The translations under genes and the position numbers were made by a program. Below, piece by piece: positions 21,225 through 33,400 of a stretch of 64,000 nt of DNA (positions are counted from its first letter, which is position 1; every line of letters begins with the position of its first letter). The DNA is from Caecitellus pseudoparvulus (lineage: Eukaryota; Bigyra: Bicosoecida). The stretch lies in the NCBI GenBank assembly GCA_965644315.1, contig CBFFRQ010000052.1, positions 1-64,000 of the forward strand, written 5' to 3'. The notes beneath the pieces are model-generated. The model saw only the letters and a list, made by a program, of their open reading frames with translations. It had not been told where the DNA came from and made no database searches.

Positions 21225-23007
21225 ATGTTGGCTCGAGCGGCGCGTGCCGCCACGGCCGTGGCAGGTAAGAGCACCGCGCCTGCCCGCGGTGAGGCCGGCA
21301 AACACACCTACTGCACGTGCATACACACTGCCATCCCTGCTCACAGGCGCCGCGAAGCAGCGGCGGGCGCTGCACGCAACAGCGGGAGTGCTGGCGGAGG
21401 TACGTGGCTGGTGAAGTGCCGCAGGTTCCTGGCGCAGCGCAACGCCACCCTCCTCGCGCCTCCTTGCTCTGCCTGCAGGACGGCAAGCACCTGCGTGTGC
21501 ATGGGGGCCTCGCGGATGAGGACCGCATCTTCACGAACCTGTATGGCGAAGCAGACTGGCGCCTGGGCGACGCCCTGAAGCGAGTGCGTGTGTGCTGGCG
21601 TGGCGGAGGTGTACCCGCCCACTTTGACTTCGCGCTCCCCGCCCCTTGCTTCGACAGGGCGATTGGTACAAGACCAAGGACCTGCTGTGGATGGGCCCTG
21701 AGGGCATTGTGTCTGAGATGAAGGCTTCTGGCCTGCGTGGCCGAGGGGGTGCCGGCTTCCCTTCTGGCCTGAAGTGGTCCTTCATGCCCAAGAAGTCTGA
21801 CGGCCGCCCCTCCTTCCTCGTCGTCAATGCTGACGAGTCGGAGCCAGGCACGTGCAAAGACCGTGAGATCATGCGCAAGGAGCCCCACAAGCTCATTGAG
21901 GGGTGCCTCGTCGCGGGCTTCGCCATGCGTGCGCGGGCCGCGTACATCTACATCCGTGGCGAGTTCTTCAACGAGGCCATGATCCTGGACGAGGCCATTC
22001 ACGAGGCGTATGCAGCTGGCCTGCTGGGCAAGAACGCAGCTGGCTCTGGCTACGACTTTGACGTGTACCTGCATCGTGGCGCCGGCGCGTACGTGTGCGG
22101 CGAGGAGACTGGCCTGATCGAGAGCCTGGAAGGCAAGGCCGGGCGCCCTCGCCTCAAGCCTCCGTTTCCGGCTAACGCGGGCTTGTACGGCTGCCCCACG
22201 ACCGTGACGAACGTGGAGACAGTGGCGGTGAGCCCCACCATCCTGCGCCGAGGGCCCGAGTGGTTCGCTTCGTTTGGGCGCAAGAACAACGCCGGCACCA
22301 AGCTCTTCTGCATTTCAGGGCACGTGAACAACCCCATCACGGTGGAGGAAGAGATGTCCATTCCCCTGCGCGAGCTCATCGAGAAGCACTGCGGCGGCGT
22401 GCGGGGCGGCTGGGACAACCTGCACTCCATCATCCCCGGCGGCTCCTCGGTGCCCCTCCTGCCCAAGTTCATCTGCGACGACGTCCTCATGGACTTTGAC
22501 GCGCTGAAGGAAGTGAAGTCCGGCCTCGGCACTGCTGCTGTCACGGTCTTCGACAAGACGGTGGACCCCATCGCTGCCATCCGCCGCCTGTCGCACTTCT
22601 ACGCCCACGAGTCGTGCGGGCAGTGCACCCCCTGCCGTGAGGGCACGCACTGGATGGAGACGCTGCTGAACCGCATGGAGGTTGGGGACGCCCAGCAGGA
22701 GGAGATCGGCGTGCTGGAGGAGCTGTCGCGAGGCATCGAGGGGCACACCATCTGCGCGCTGGGCGACGCCGCGGCCTGGCCCGTGCAAGGTCTCATCCGG
22801 CACTACCAAGATGTCATCGAGGACCGCATCGACAACCCGGGCGCCTTCGACGCGGAGGCACACTTCCAGCGGTCCTGGTCGGGTGCTCCCTTCGAGAACA
22901 GCGAGTGGGTGCAGAAGACTTCAGCTGCGTACCCCTCGTTTGTCGGCGCAGGGGAGGGCGTGAACGTCTCTGGGGAGCTGAAGAAACTGGTGGGGCAGCA
23001 GGCCTGA
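21225..23007 (+). CDS. NDUFV1: Mitochondrial complex I 51-kDa subunit (NDUFV1)
   Basis: Exons 21225-21264, 21347-21399, 21479-21583 and 21658-23007, 515 residues. This subunit oxidises NADH. It holds FMN and the N3 iron-sulphur cluster in the matrix arm of complex I. The first 30 residues ([14 protein letters not shown]...) are Ala/Arg-rich, like a mitochondrial leader. Visible motifs: [16 protein letters not shown] and [14 protein letters not shown] (FMN/NADH site), [19 protein letters not shown], and the cluster motif [12 protein letters not shown] plus the later Cys in HTICALGD. Length and order match the family. The stop overlaps a GAATGCAC 3'-end motif. Introns all lie in the first quarter. 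Confidence 0.97.
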
Positions 23008-23197
23008 ATGCACAATCACCACTCACCAACCACCTCCACGTCTCCACGGCAGCAATGCGTCGCGCCTGGCACGTAGTCTTTCGCCGCCAGCCTGTGCACC
23101 AAACCTGAGACTTCCTCTGCTGGTGACTTGGCTCGGAGCTGGAGAGCACCGCGTGGCCAAGTGTTGTGCAGCAGGCCTTGGACGTACCAGCTGAGTC

Positions 23198-24965
23198 ATG
23201 TCAGACAGTGACGAGTATGTCTACGACTCTGACGACGACGAGGGTGTCGTGTAAGTCATCGGCGTGGTGGCGAGCCATGCACACGCGCCAGCAGGTTGCC
23301 TACGCCCTGCTCGCTCGCTGCAGGTACGAATCGGGCGACGACTCTGCTGTGGAGTCTGCAGGGGAAGACGATGATGGCTTGATCCAGATCGAGAACACCT
23401 TCTATGAGGCAGACGGTGAGGCCGGCAGCACTGGCGCTGTTGGCGGGGTGGTGCCGCATGGTCCGTTCCCGTGCGCGTGTGCGCAGAGGCGAGGGAGGCA
23501 GGCAATGCCACGGAAGCCATTCAAAAGTACAAGAGGGTCATTGACCTGGAGGCGGCGTACGAGGCGGAGGGCAACACTGCGCCCGGCAAGTGAGTCCCTG
23601 GCATCCTGGACTGCCTCCTGGCGTTTCGTCACGGTGTGGAGTTGAGCTGCACAGGTCGTTCACGTGCTACCAGCACTGCACCGCCTTGTCCTACGCCATG
23701 GGGGACCAAGACAAGATGATGGAGTTCTACCGCACCCTCCTCACGTTCTTCGGCACGACCCGGGTCACGGCGAACCAAGCGGAGGCAGCAGTGAAAGAGT
23801 GCGTGACGCTGCGCCGGGCAGGGAGGCTGGTGCGCCCGAGCACGGCACACTGCTGGGCGGCCTTTGTACTGCTTTGCACTTGCACTCGCTCCACTATCGC
23901 AGCGTCCTAGGGGCTGTGGAGCGCAGCTCTGATGCGGCCTTCACGCGGGAAGTGTACAGCATGACGACCCAAGCGCTGGCCTCATCAGGCAACGAGAACT
24001 TGCTGTTCAGCACGCGCCTTCGGCTGTGCCGGTCTCTTGTGGAAGAAGGCAGCTTGGACAAAGCCCAGGAGCTGGTGGAGGAGCTGCACGCCTCGCTGCG
24101 CACTGCCAGCGGCGAGGACGACCCGGCTAAGAGCACCAAGCTGGTTGAGGTGTACGCAGTGAAAATCGCGCTGGCCACTGCAAGCGGAGACATGAGCAAC
24201 ATGGAGCTGTACTACGACCGCGTGTCCAGCCTCCGTTCGGCCGTCCCAGACATGCGCACGTTTGGGCAGATCAAGGAGGCATTCGGCAAGATGCACTTGG
24301 CGGCGGGGGAGTGGGCGGCCGCAGACGAGGAGTTCTTCGACGCCATGAAGAACTACATGGAAGCAGCGGAGCGCGGCCGAGCTGTGCAGTGCTTGCAGTA
24401 CAAGGTGCTGGCCAACATGTGTGCGGGGTCCAGCGTGGACCCCTTCTCAGCACAGGAGGCGAAGCAGTTCGAGAAGGACCCCGACGCGCTGGCCATGGTG
24501 GAGCTGCGCCAGGCGTACGCTGCTCACGATGTTGACCGCTTCGGGCGCATCTTGAACGACCCCAAGCGCAAGCTTGGAGCAGACCCCGTCATTTCCAAGT
24601 ACCTCGCGCCCCTCATGCGCAACTTCAGGGCGCAGGTGCTGGTCAAGATGCTGAAGCCATACAAGGTTGCGAAGCTGTCTTTCCTCGCGCGGCGGCTCAA
24701 GGTCACCCCAGTTGAAGTGGAGGCGCTGCTGGTTGGGCTCATCCACGACGAGGCCCTGTCCGCCAGCATTGACCAGGTGACGGGGCTGCTGTACATCCAG
24801 TCGACGGCCTTGCGAGCTGACGAGGGCGAGCAGGCGGAGCAGGCTGAGGGGAGCCTGCATGCATCTGGTGCTGCAGGAGGCCGGGCAGCTGCCCAGAAGG
24901 CAGTGGCTAAGTGGGCAGACGCACTGTCCAGAGTGCAGGATGCGCTCAGCAGCCGCCTCTCGTGA
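23198..24965 (+). CDS. CSN2: COP9 signalosome subunit 2 (CSN2)
   Basis: Exons 23198-23250, 23324-23415, 23487-23589, 23655-23798 and 23903-24965, 484 residues. CSN2 is a scaffold subunit of the complex that removes Nedd8 from cullins. The acidic N-terminus (MSDSDEYVYDSDDDEG) is typical. Conserved blocks include TREVYSMTTQAL, KLVEVYAVKIALATASGD, FGKMHLAAGEW...EFFDAMKNYMEA, LQYKVLANMC, VDPFSAQEAKQFEKDP and LRNF-like RNFRAQVLVKMLKPY. The C-terminal PCI winged-helix (about residues 340-430) has LARRLKVTPVEVEALLVGLI and SIDQVTGLL. The Ala/Glu-rich insert near the end is unusual. Introns are confined to the 5' third. Confidence 0.95.
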
Positions 24966-25313
24966 GGGTAGAGGGGGGGCAAGGGCAGCCCCTCTCGCCT
25001 GGCAAGGGCTCTGGCTCACAATCCATCCAACCCCACTTCCAATGTAGTCCCGGCACCGGGGTCTTTTTGCTGCTCAAGCCGTTGCTTTGCACTCCTTGCA
25101 GTCGCATCGCTGAGGCGAAGCGCGCCAGGGAATTCAGTGCACACACGAAGTGCGCCAGGGCCCAGCAGGCTCAAGGCAGACCAGGTCGCGGCTCCGGCTG
25201 CGAATCCTCGAAAGAAGCCAACTTGGCTTGCGTCCCACGCCACTGTCCTTGCCACCTCACAAAGGGCGGGCTGATCAGCGCTGCGACTTGCTCAGGCGCG
25301 GATTTTGAGCGGC
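24966..25313. other. Spacer between CSN2 and the cystinosin gene
   Basis: A 348-bp stretch without a supported coding exon. It must hold the 3' end of CSN2 and the promoter of the cystinosin gene. The usual AATGCATT-type motif is not obvious here. Confidence 0.35.
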
Positions 25314-26554
25314 ATGACGGCCGACGACAAGGCGCTGTTGAAGAGCGGGGAGACGGATGGCCTGGACAATGTCATCGCCACCGCCACTGGCGGCTCAGGT
25401 GTGGACTTGACGCAACTGTCAGCGCCGCCTGGCATGGATTTGGGGTGTATCAAGCTCAGCAGACCCATGACTGTGGGGCTGGGTTGCGCCATCGTGCTGG
25501 GGTTTGGTGTCATCATGGGTGTGGCTTTGCCCAGCAACTTGCATGTGGACCGGGAGAAAGCCATCATCAGCGGCATCATTGGATGGGTGTACTTTGCTGC
25601 GTGGTCCATTTCTTTCTACCCCCAGTTCTGGCTCAACTACGTCCGCAAAAGCGTCATCGGCATGAGCTTTGACTACCAAGTGCGTTGCACTGGCGTGGCG
25701 ACAAACGCGGGTGTTGCACCGCGTCCCCCGCTCCTCGCATGTACGCAGCTCTTGAACGTCGTTGGCTTCACGGCGTACACTATCTTCAACTGCTCGGTGT
25801 GTGGCAGCCAGGCTCTGCGTGGTGCAGCAAATCGCCTCGTCACACGCCTGCCCGCGTCCCCACCCAGTTTTACTACAACGAAAGCGTTAAGCAGCAGTAC
25901 TTTGACAAGCACCACGCACACAATGTGGTGCAGGCGAACGACGTCTTCTTTGCGCTGCACGCGCTGTTCTGGACCTTCATGACTTGCGGGCAGATCTTCT
26001 TCTACGAACGAGGCACCCAGCGCTTCGGCCTGTTCACCCTGATCATCAGTATTGGCTCGACGGTGCTGTTTGGCATCTATGCCATCGTCATCGCCGCGGG
26101 CGTGCAGGGCAGTATCTTCAATTGGCTGGACTACGTCATTGGCGTGTCCTACGTCAAGCTCGGCGTCACCCTCATCAAGTACGCACCCCAGGTGTACCTG
26201 AACTACTCCCGCCAGAGCACAGCGGGCTGGAACGTCTGGAACGTCCTCCTTGACTTCACCGGCGGCTCGTTGTCGGTCCTGCAGCAACTCCTGGACTGTG
26301 CCTGGACCAACAACTGGGAGGGCATCTCCGGCGACCCCGTCAAGTTCGCCCTGGGGCTCACCTCCATGGTCTTCGACACCATGTTCATGACGCAGCATTA
26401 CTGTCTGTATGCTGAGAATAACCGCAGGCTCGAGGAGGCTGCCGTTGCTGCGCTGGCGGCAAGAGGGAGCAGCAGCAAGGAAGAGTCCGATGCCCTCCTG
26501 GCAAAGGGGGCAGGGCAGGAAGGTTCATTGCAGCATGAACAAGAACCTGTGTAG
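25314..26554 (+). CDS. CTNS: Cystinosin (lysosomal PQ-loop cystine/H+ transporter)
   Basis: Exons 25314-25679, 25749-25796 and 25868-26554, 366 residues. The upstream TTG at 25305 is not a start; the first ATG is 25314. Cystinosin exports cystine from lysosomes with protons. The two PQ motifs are clear: [20 protein letters not shown] and [18 protein letters not shown]. Other conserved blocks are [40 protein letters not shown] and the [24 protein letters not shown] end. Seven membrane segments. The C-terminal 45 residues are polar and Ala/Ser/Glu-rich; the animal GYDQL lysosome signal is absent, so sorting may differ. Confidence 0.95.
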
Positions 26555-26853
26555 ACAGTGAATGTACTGTGGGCGCACTGGGGTGTGGCTTAGAGCGGCG
26601 AGGTGTGTCTGCGAGGTTGTTTGCCGGGCAGCGTCAGCAATGACTCCGTCCAGTTTTGCGCACGGCACCCCCCTCATGTGCAGGGGAGGGCCAATCAGGG
26701 CCGCCTGCTGCAACCACAAGCCACGCCAAACACAATATCCCGCTGCTGCTCCCCACAACCTATACCTCTCGCGTTCATGCCAACCACAGACGCCCTGCAC
26801 GCGTGCGGAATTTGTCGTCCCGACCCCAGCCTTCAGTCCTCCTCAGCTACACC

Positions 26854-28132
26854 ATGGCTGCCGCAGCCAGCGCGATCAAGTGAGTTTGATGGTGCTTCTG
26901 CATGGCTCCACCTCGGCAGCGGCGCAGTGCGGCCCCTGCTGCCGCTGCAAACTGCAAGGCTTCTTCCCACCACCGTCCCATGCTGACCACGTTTCCCGCC
27001 TTTTCTCCCGCTGCACGAAGCCTGCTGCCCCTCCTCCCAGGATCGTGCTGATGGGGCAGGGTGGTGTCGGTAAGACTGCCATGACCCTCAGGTACACCAC
27101 CGGCGAGTTCAACGAGCAGGTGTGTGCCCAGCGTGGCAGGCTGCACGTTTCGCGCTGCCGCATCTCCCAGAGTCCGCCGGCTGCACACTCACCTTCGCGC
27201 ATCGCTGACATCCCCACCCCTCTTCGTTTTTCAGTACCTTCCCACAATTGGTGACATGGTGCGTGTCTGGTTGGAAGGCGCAGCCCCTGCCCGGACGCCT
27301 GCGCGTCGCCCGTCCTTGCGTGGCAGCCCGGAATGGAATTCCCGCAGCCGCAAGCTCACTCTCCCTGCCGCCTTCGCCTGCACAGTACACCAAGGACGTG
27401 GAGGTGAACGGCTTCCCCCGCAGTGTGCAGTTGGATGATACCGCTGGTCAGGTGAGTCCGGCTCCGCGTCGCCTGAGCTTGTGTGCCTGCGGCGGCGACA
27501 GGCCTGGGCACCCTTGCATTGCATATTGAAGCCTGACTCTCTCGCCTGGAGCTTTCCGCGCCGAGCACTGCACCCCGCCCAACTCCCACACCGGCCGCGA
27601 GCTTCCAACCTTCACAGGAGGCATATGCAGACCTTCGCAGCGAGAAGCTGGGCACCGGCGACGTACGTGCGCAGCTGCTCGTTGCGTCGCCGCCTCCTTC
27701 CCCGCTCCATGCCTGTACCTGCTTCTCAACTTGCAGGGTTACTTGCTGGTGTACAGCATTACTGACGACACCACTTTCGCCAAGTTGGACCGTCTGCGCG
27801 AGGAGATCCTGAAGGCACAGGCTGCCAAGGGCAAGAAGGCGCCCCCCGTCTTCCTGGTGGGCACCAAGGCCGACCTGGACGGCGACCGCGCTGTGACTGT
27901 GCAGGAGCGCAAGGCCAAGGGCAAGGCCTGGTCCTCCCGCACCTTCGAAGTGTCGGCGAAGACCGACGCAGGCGTGAAGGAGGTGTTCCAGGAGATGATG
28001 AAGGCCATTTTGGCTTCCAGCGTGGACCCCAGCAAGGGCAGCGGCGGCGGCTCCGTGATGGGTGCCGGCAAGACGCCAGCCCGCAAGGATGCCACCCCCA
28101 CAAAGGAAAATGGCAAGTGCCTCATCGTTTAG
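26854..28132 (+). CDS. Ras-like small GTPase with CAAX end
   Basis: Six exons: 26854-26879, 27041-27119, 27235-27258, 27386-27451, 27618-27662 and 27737-28132, 211 residues. All junctions keep frame, and exon 3 is only 24 nt. Motifs: P-loop GQGGVGKT, Thr in switch I (YLPTIGD), DTAGQ for G3, TKAD for G4 (the form seen in Rho, rather than NKxD), and SAK for G5. The last four residues, CLIV, form a CAAX prenylation site. A Gly/Ser/Lys-rich linker of about 30 residues separates it from the G domain. Overall closest to the Ras/Rap/Rheb group, but not assignable to one. The Asp before DTAGQ (LDDTAGQ) is unusual. Intron-dense compared with its neighbours. Upstream lies a CCAATCAG element (26691). 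Confidence 0.9.
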
Positions 28133-28348
28133 GCTGTGCAGTCTTATGAAATGCAATGCGTGCACGGTGAGCACGGGGAGGCGCTGCGAGCTTCTTCAGC
28201 TTGGGCGGCGCAGTGGCAGGGATAGGACACAATTCATCCGCCCCAGCACGAGTGGGCGACGCTCAGGGTGCCGTCAACTTTACACCCACACGGTTCGCTG
28301 TGGGCACCTGTCAGTTCCTTCAGCCTCGCGGCGCCCTGTGCGGCAGGC

Positions 28349-30403
28349 ATGGAGGCCCGCCGGCGAAAGCGAGCTCGGGATGACGGCACGCGGCGTCCCT
28401 CCGGCGCGCCGAGCGGAGCCGCTCATGTGAAGAAGCGTAGGGACAAGTACGAGGCTCGCTCTGGCTCCTCAGGCAGCGAGAGAGACGACAGTCATGGGCA
28501 CTTCAAGGGGCGCCCAGGCAGCAGCATCACCGATCGCTGTGCGTGCTGCCAGCTGCACAGTTCGACGGGGTGCGGCTTTTGCACCAGCCCGACTTTCCAC
28601 CGCTCCGAGCACAGACCGCATTCTCGCCGAGTCGGGCATGGGCACGTTCGGGAGGGTTCTGCTGTGCCATGACCGCAAGCGAGACGTGAATGTGGCCATG
28701 AAGGTGGTGCGGCGGGTGCACAAGTACACCGACGCAGCCCGCATCGAAGGGGACATTTTGAGCGGGGTGAATGCGAGGGACCCTGACGGGCGCTCCATGT
28801 GTGTGCGGCTCTTTGACCGCTTCGAGTTCTACGGGCATTACTGCATGGTGTTTGAAGCCCTAGGCCCCAGCCTGTACGACTACTTGAAGGCCAACAAGTA
28901 CCGGCCGCTGCCTCTGTTTTGCGTGCAAGCCTTTGCCGACCAGCTGGTGACAGCAGTGTCGTTCCTGCACGGCATGAACCTCATCCACACCGACTTGAAG
29001 CCGGAGAACGTCCTGCTCGTCAGCTCCAAAGACTTTGTGCCAACCCCCAAGCCAACTTCCCGGCGTGATGGCCGGCCAGCCTTGGCTCCGGCGTCCACTG
29101 GCGTCAAACGTAAGTGCTGCTGTGCGGAAGTTGCTCCTGCAGCACTTGCGCCAACCCTTGCCCCGCCGCCCTCCTCGCAGTGATTGACTTCGGCAGTGCG
29201 ACTTTCGACGACGAAGCCAAGGGCGGCATCATTAACACCCGGCAGTACCGTGCGCCAGAGGTCATCTTGGACCTCGGCTGGAGCTTGCCGTCGGACATCT
29301 GGGGCCTTGGCTGCATTCTCATGGAGCTGTACACAGGGCAGCTGCTGTTCAAGACACACGACAGCCTAGAGCACCTGGCCCTCATCCAGGCAAGCTTAGG
29401 GCCTTTCCCGCCCTCCATGGTGCGGCCGGGGAAGTACTTTGACAGCAAGGGGCACCTTCGGTACCCTGCCGGCGCCTCCAGCGAGAGCCAGCGCCACGTG
29501 CGCAAGCAGCTGCCGCTGGCCAACCTCATCCACAAGCGGGATACAGTGTTCCTGGACCTTGTGCGCCGCATGCTGGAGGTGGACCCTGCCAAGCGCATCA
29601 CGGCGGCAGAGGCCTTGAACCACCCCCTTTTTACCTCCGTTCGCAAGGAGAAGGTGGTGCCGGTGCCCCTCCCGCCGCCACCTTCCCAGTCCAAGCACAG
29701 GTCGCCCTTCACAAAGCGGCGCTCGTGGAGCGCTCGAAACGAAGCCTACAGGTCTGTGTCTCGGGATGGCGTGGGCGCTGAGGGCCCGCCAGCCCTGTCA
29801 GACGCGGCGGCGGCCGCCCCGCCGCTGGACACCCCCACCAAGCCGGCAGCAAGCGGAGGTGGGGGGGCAGACTGTGGAGGGAACGCTGCTGCCCCATGCA
29901 GCCATGGTGGTGCCACGCCCGGCCTCGCCCGCGCCTGCAGCGCGGGGGAGGCGGCAGCGGCACCTTCATCCCGCCTCGCACCACTTCACGAAACACACCA
30001 CTCTCACCTGGACAGCACAAGCCAACTGACGCCGGCGAGGTCCACAGAGAGGCACCCAGCTGCTGTGCTATCAGCTGCCGCCGCAGCAGCATCTGCATCT
30101 GCGCTATTTGGAGAGGGGGCACGGGTCTCTGAGCGGGAGGAGTCTCCGGCAGTGGTCGTGGACGGGGAGGCAGCCCTGCCGGACACCGGCCCACAGGCTG
30201 AGCCGTCAAAGGGGGTGGTGATGGCAGGGGAGCAAGAGCAAGCCAGGGCTCCATCGGCCCCGGCGTTAGATCCCGCTCCGCCTGCTGCCGCCTCCGTGGC
30301 CAGCTCGGCGTCCCCCACCATCACTCCCGCGCCAGCTTCCTTGGACTTGATTGCGTCGCACTTCACATCTGTGGACGAGAGCGATGGGGAAGGGGACTTG
30401 TAG
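28349..30403 (+). CDS. LAMMER/CLK-type dual-specificity protein kinase
   Basis: Exons 28349-28538, 28615-29109 and 29181-30403, 635 residues. The first splice gives DRYRILAESGMGTFGRV, the expected start of the kinase domain. CLK kinases phosphorylate SR splicing factors. Seen: Lys in VAMKVV, HTDLKPENVL, IDFGSATFDDE, NTRQYRAPEVILDLGWS and SDIWGLGCILMELY. The family hallmark EHLAMMERILG is altered to EHLALIQASLG. The final kinase block is MLEVDPAKRITAAEALNHPLF. The N-terminus is Arg/Lys/Asp-rich, as in CLKs, and probably nuclear. A C-terminal extension of about 230 residues is Ala/Pro/Ser-rich and disordered. Its stop faces the NDPK-AK gene. Confidence 0.94.
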
Positions 30404-30440
30404 TCGCTCCCTCCAGTGCACACAAGCGGAGAGGGGGCCC

Positions 30441-30454
30441 CAATGCATGCATTC
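30441..30454. terminator. CAATGCATGCATTC palindrome between convergent genes
   Basis: AATGCATGCATT is a perfect 12-bp palindrome. It lies about 38 bp after the LAMMER kinase stop and about 45 bp after the NDPK-AK stop, in a 95-bp convergent gap. Confidence 0.5.
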
Positions 30455-30498
30455 CGCGTTCACAGGACCGACACCAGCTTGGCCACGATGGACGTGGT

Positions 30499-33400
30499 TC
30501 ACAGACCGCTGTGCAGCGCAGTGGAGCGACCAACTGCCATGGTGGCAGGCGGTGTTGACTCCAGGAAAGGCAGAGCAGCAGCAAAGGTGCCTTCAGCGCC
30601 CACTGCGGTGTCGATGGGCAGCAGCTTGCCCACGCGATCGAAGTAGTTGCTCACGGGCACCTTCTCCCTCTGGAAGGTGTCCACAGCAGCCTCCAGCGCT
30701 GCGGCCTCGCCCACGCTGAGCTCTGCACCCCCAGCTACGCGCTGTGTGCGTGCCTCCCGTGCTGTTTCAAGGAGAATAGCACCCTTCACTGGCCCGACAG
30801 CTTCCTCCAGGGCAAACACCTGGTCGCTGACGCGGGGGTACCCTTGTGACACCACTCGTGGGTAGCCATCCAGAATGTACCGAGTGGCTGTTGTACCGGC
30901 CATCGCTTGGCGAATGACAGCCATCGTGGCGGCCAGCGGTGCCGTGCGCTTGGTGTCCAGCGCCAGCCGGATGTCAGCAGCCCATGGGGAGTCTGGGTTC
31001 TCAGCTTCTGCTCGCAGAAGCTCCGTCACACGGATGGGGGCGTACCCGAGGGCTTGCCCTGCTCTCATGAGAAACTCACCCCGCCCCGACCCGGCAGCGC
31101 CGATGAGCACCACGAGGTCAGTTGTGAAGGCCTTGCGCACCTCCGCAAACACGAGGTCGGGAGGGGCTTGCGAGGAAACTGCGCGAACCAGGCTGCTCTT
31201 GGCATAGTGCTGGATGACTGGCAGGGAGCGCTCCTGGAAGGTGCGGAAGCGCTTCACGATCGCCTCCTCGTTGTCATCCACACGCCCTGACGTCTCCCCA
31301 CGGTGCAGCAGGCGCTTGCGCATCTCGCCCTCGGGGCAGTCGAAGAACAGCACGAAGGAGGGGTGCCCCACGATGGCTTCAAAGGCTTCGGCCTGGTCCA
31401 TGGCGCGGGGAAAGCCGTCGATGAGGAACTTGGTCGCACCGCTGTTGGCCATGGCGGTGCGCAGCAGGCCAACAGTGACTTCCTGCGGCACCAAGGTGCC
31501 AGCACGCATGTGCTCCTCAATCATCGCCCCCTGCGGTGATCCTCGAGAGCGCTCAGCCCGCAGCAAGTCCCCTGCGCTCAGGTGGGTGTACCCGTAGTGC
31601 TTGACGATGTTGGCGCACTGCGTGCCCTTGCCAGAGCCGGGCCCGCCCAGGACAAAGACGATGCTGGGATCAAACACACGCTTCACAGCCTTGAAAACCT
31701 CCTCCGGCGCTGGAGTGGCGTCAATGGACCTCACACGGCCCTGTCGGGCGTAGTGCTGGATGACTGGCATACTGGCCTGTTGAAAGGTGCGGAAGCGCTT
31801 CACGATCGCCTCCTCGTTGTCATCCACACGCCCTGACGTCTCCCCTCGGTGCAGCAGGCGCTTGCGCATCTCGCCCTCGGGGCAGTCGAAGAACAGCACG
31901 AAGGAGGGGTGCCCCACGATGGCTTCAAAGGCTTCGGCCTGGTCCATGGCGCGGGGAAAGCCGTCGATGAGGAACTTGTCGTTTCCACTCGTTGCCATGG
32001 CGGTGCGCAGCAGGCCAACAGTGACTTCCTGCGGCACCAAAGCCCCAGTTGCCATGCAACTTTCAATCATAGATCCCTCCGCAGATCCCCGAGCAACCTC
32101 AGCCCGCAGCAAGTCCCCTGCGCTCAGGTGGGTGTACCCGTAGTGCTTGACGATGTTGGCGCACTGCGTGCCCTTGCCAGAGCCGGGCCCGCCCAGGACA
32201 AAGACGACACGCGGCGCCAACAGCTCCTGCACGCCTGCCCAGGTGCGATCCAGCGACCCCCGCACAGGCACGTCCCGCACCAAGCCTTGGGCCCTGTACA
32301 CTGTCAGCATGGCAGTTGTGCCATTGGCATAGATGCGGCAGGCTTTTTCATGGGCCGCCTTAGCAGCGGACCCGCGGGGCGGCGGCGCAACTCCCTTGCC
32401 TGGCACGTGCAGCACGAGGCGTGGCGGGCCAAGGGCACCTTCCATGGCCTTCGCGCTGGCTTTCGTGCGCGGGAAGTTTGCCAGCGCGAATTTCGCATGA
32501 GGGGCACTCTCCACAGCCGCCTTCATCAGCGTCAGGACATGCCCTGTCGGGACGTTGTCGCCAGCCTCACGCAGGCTCCGAAGGGAAAGGCCCAGCTCAC
32601 TGCCAGAGTCGATTTCAGCTGCCACCAAAGCGTCTTCGTCCAGCACCGTGTACCCGCCGTCCTGCTGCATGTGCTGCAAAACGCCCGCCACATGCCCGCC
32701 CGGCTGCCCGACGACGGCCACAAGGTGGGGCTGGAACGCGGCAACAGCTTCGTCGTACACGGCATCCACGGCTTTACCTTCTGACGACACACTCCGCACG
32801 AGGCCAAGCTTGCGGTAGAAGTCCAGGACAGGCGCTGACTCCGAGTGGAACGTTTCCAGGCGCAGCCGGATGGAGGCTTCGTTGTCGTCTGCCCGGCCAG
32901 AGGACTCCCCGCGTTTCACGAGGCGCTGCACCAGGGACTCCTCGCTGGCTGTGAACTCCAGCACAAAGGCAGGCGACCCCGCCATTGCCTCGAAGGCAAA
33001 GGCCTGGTCCAGTGCACGGGGGTAGCCGTCAATGAGGAACTTCTTGCTGCCACTGGACGCCATGGCGTTGCGCAGCAGGGTCAACACGGTGTTGGTGTCG
33101 ATGAGGCCACCAGCCTTCATGGTCGCTGACAGGCTTTGCCCCAGGTCTGAGCCACTCGCAACTTCTGCACGCAGCAAGTCTCCTGTGGACAGGTGCGTGT
33201 ACCCCAGTGCCTTGCTCAGGCGCTCGCACTGCGTGCCCTTGCCAGAGCCAGGGCCGCCCAGTACAAACACGATGCTGGCGCCAGGGCCAAGGTCAAGCTT
33301 CGCGACCGTGCTGCCTGCAGGGGATGCATCATCCGCGCCGGCACCGACACCGACGGAGCCCTCCTTGCTCTCCAGGACCTCCTCTGCCAGTGGCAGGTCT

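Noticed and set aside
25305-25313. TTG start for the cystinosin frame
   Set aside because: Nuclear eukaryotic gene; the ATG at 25314 is in frame three codons later.
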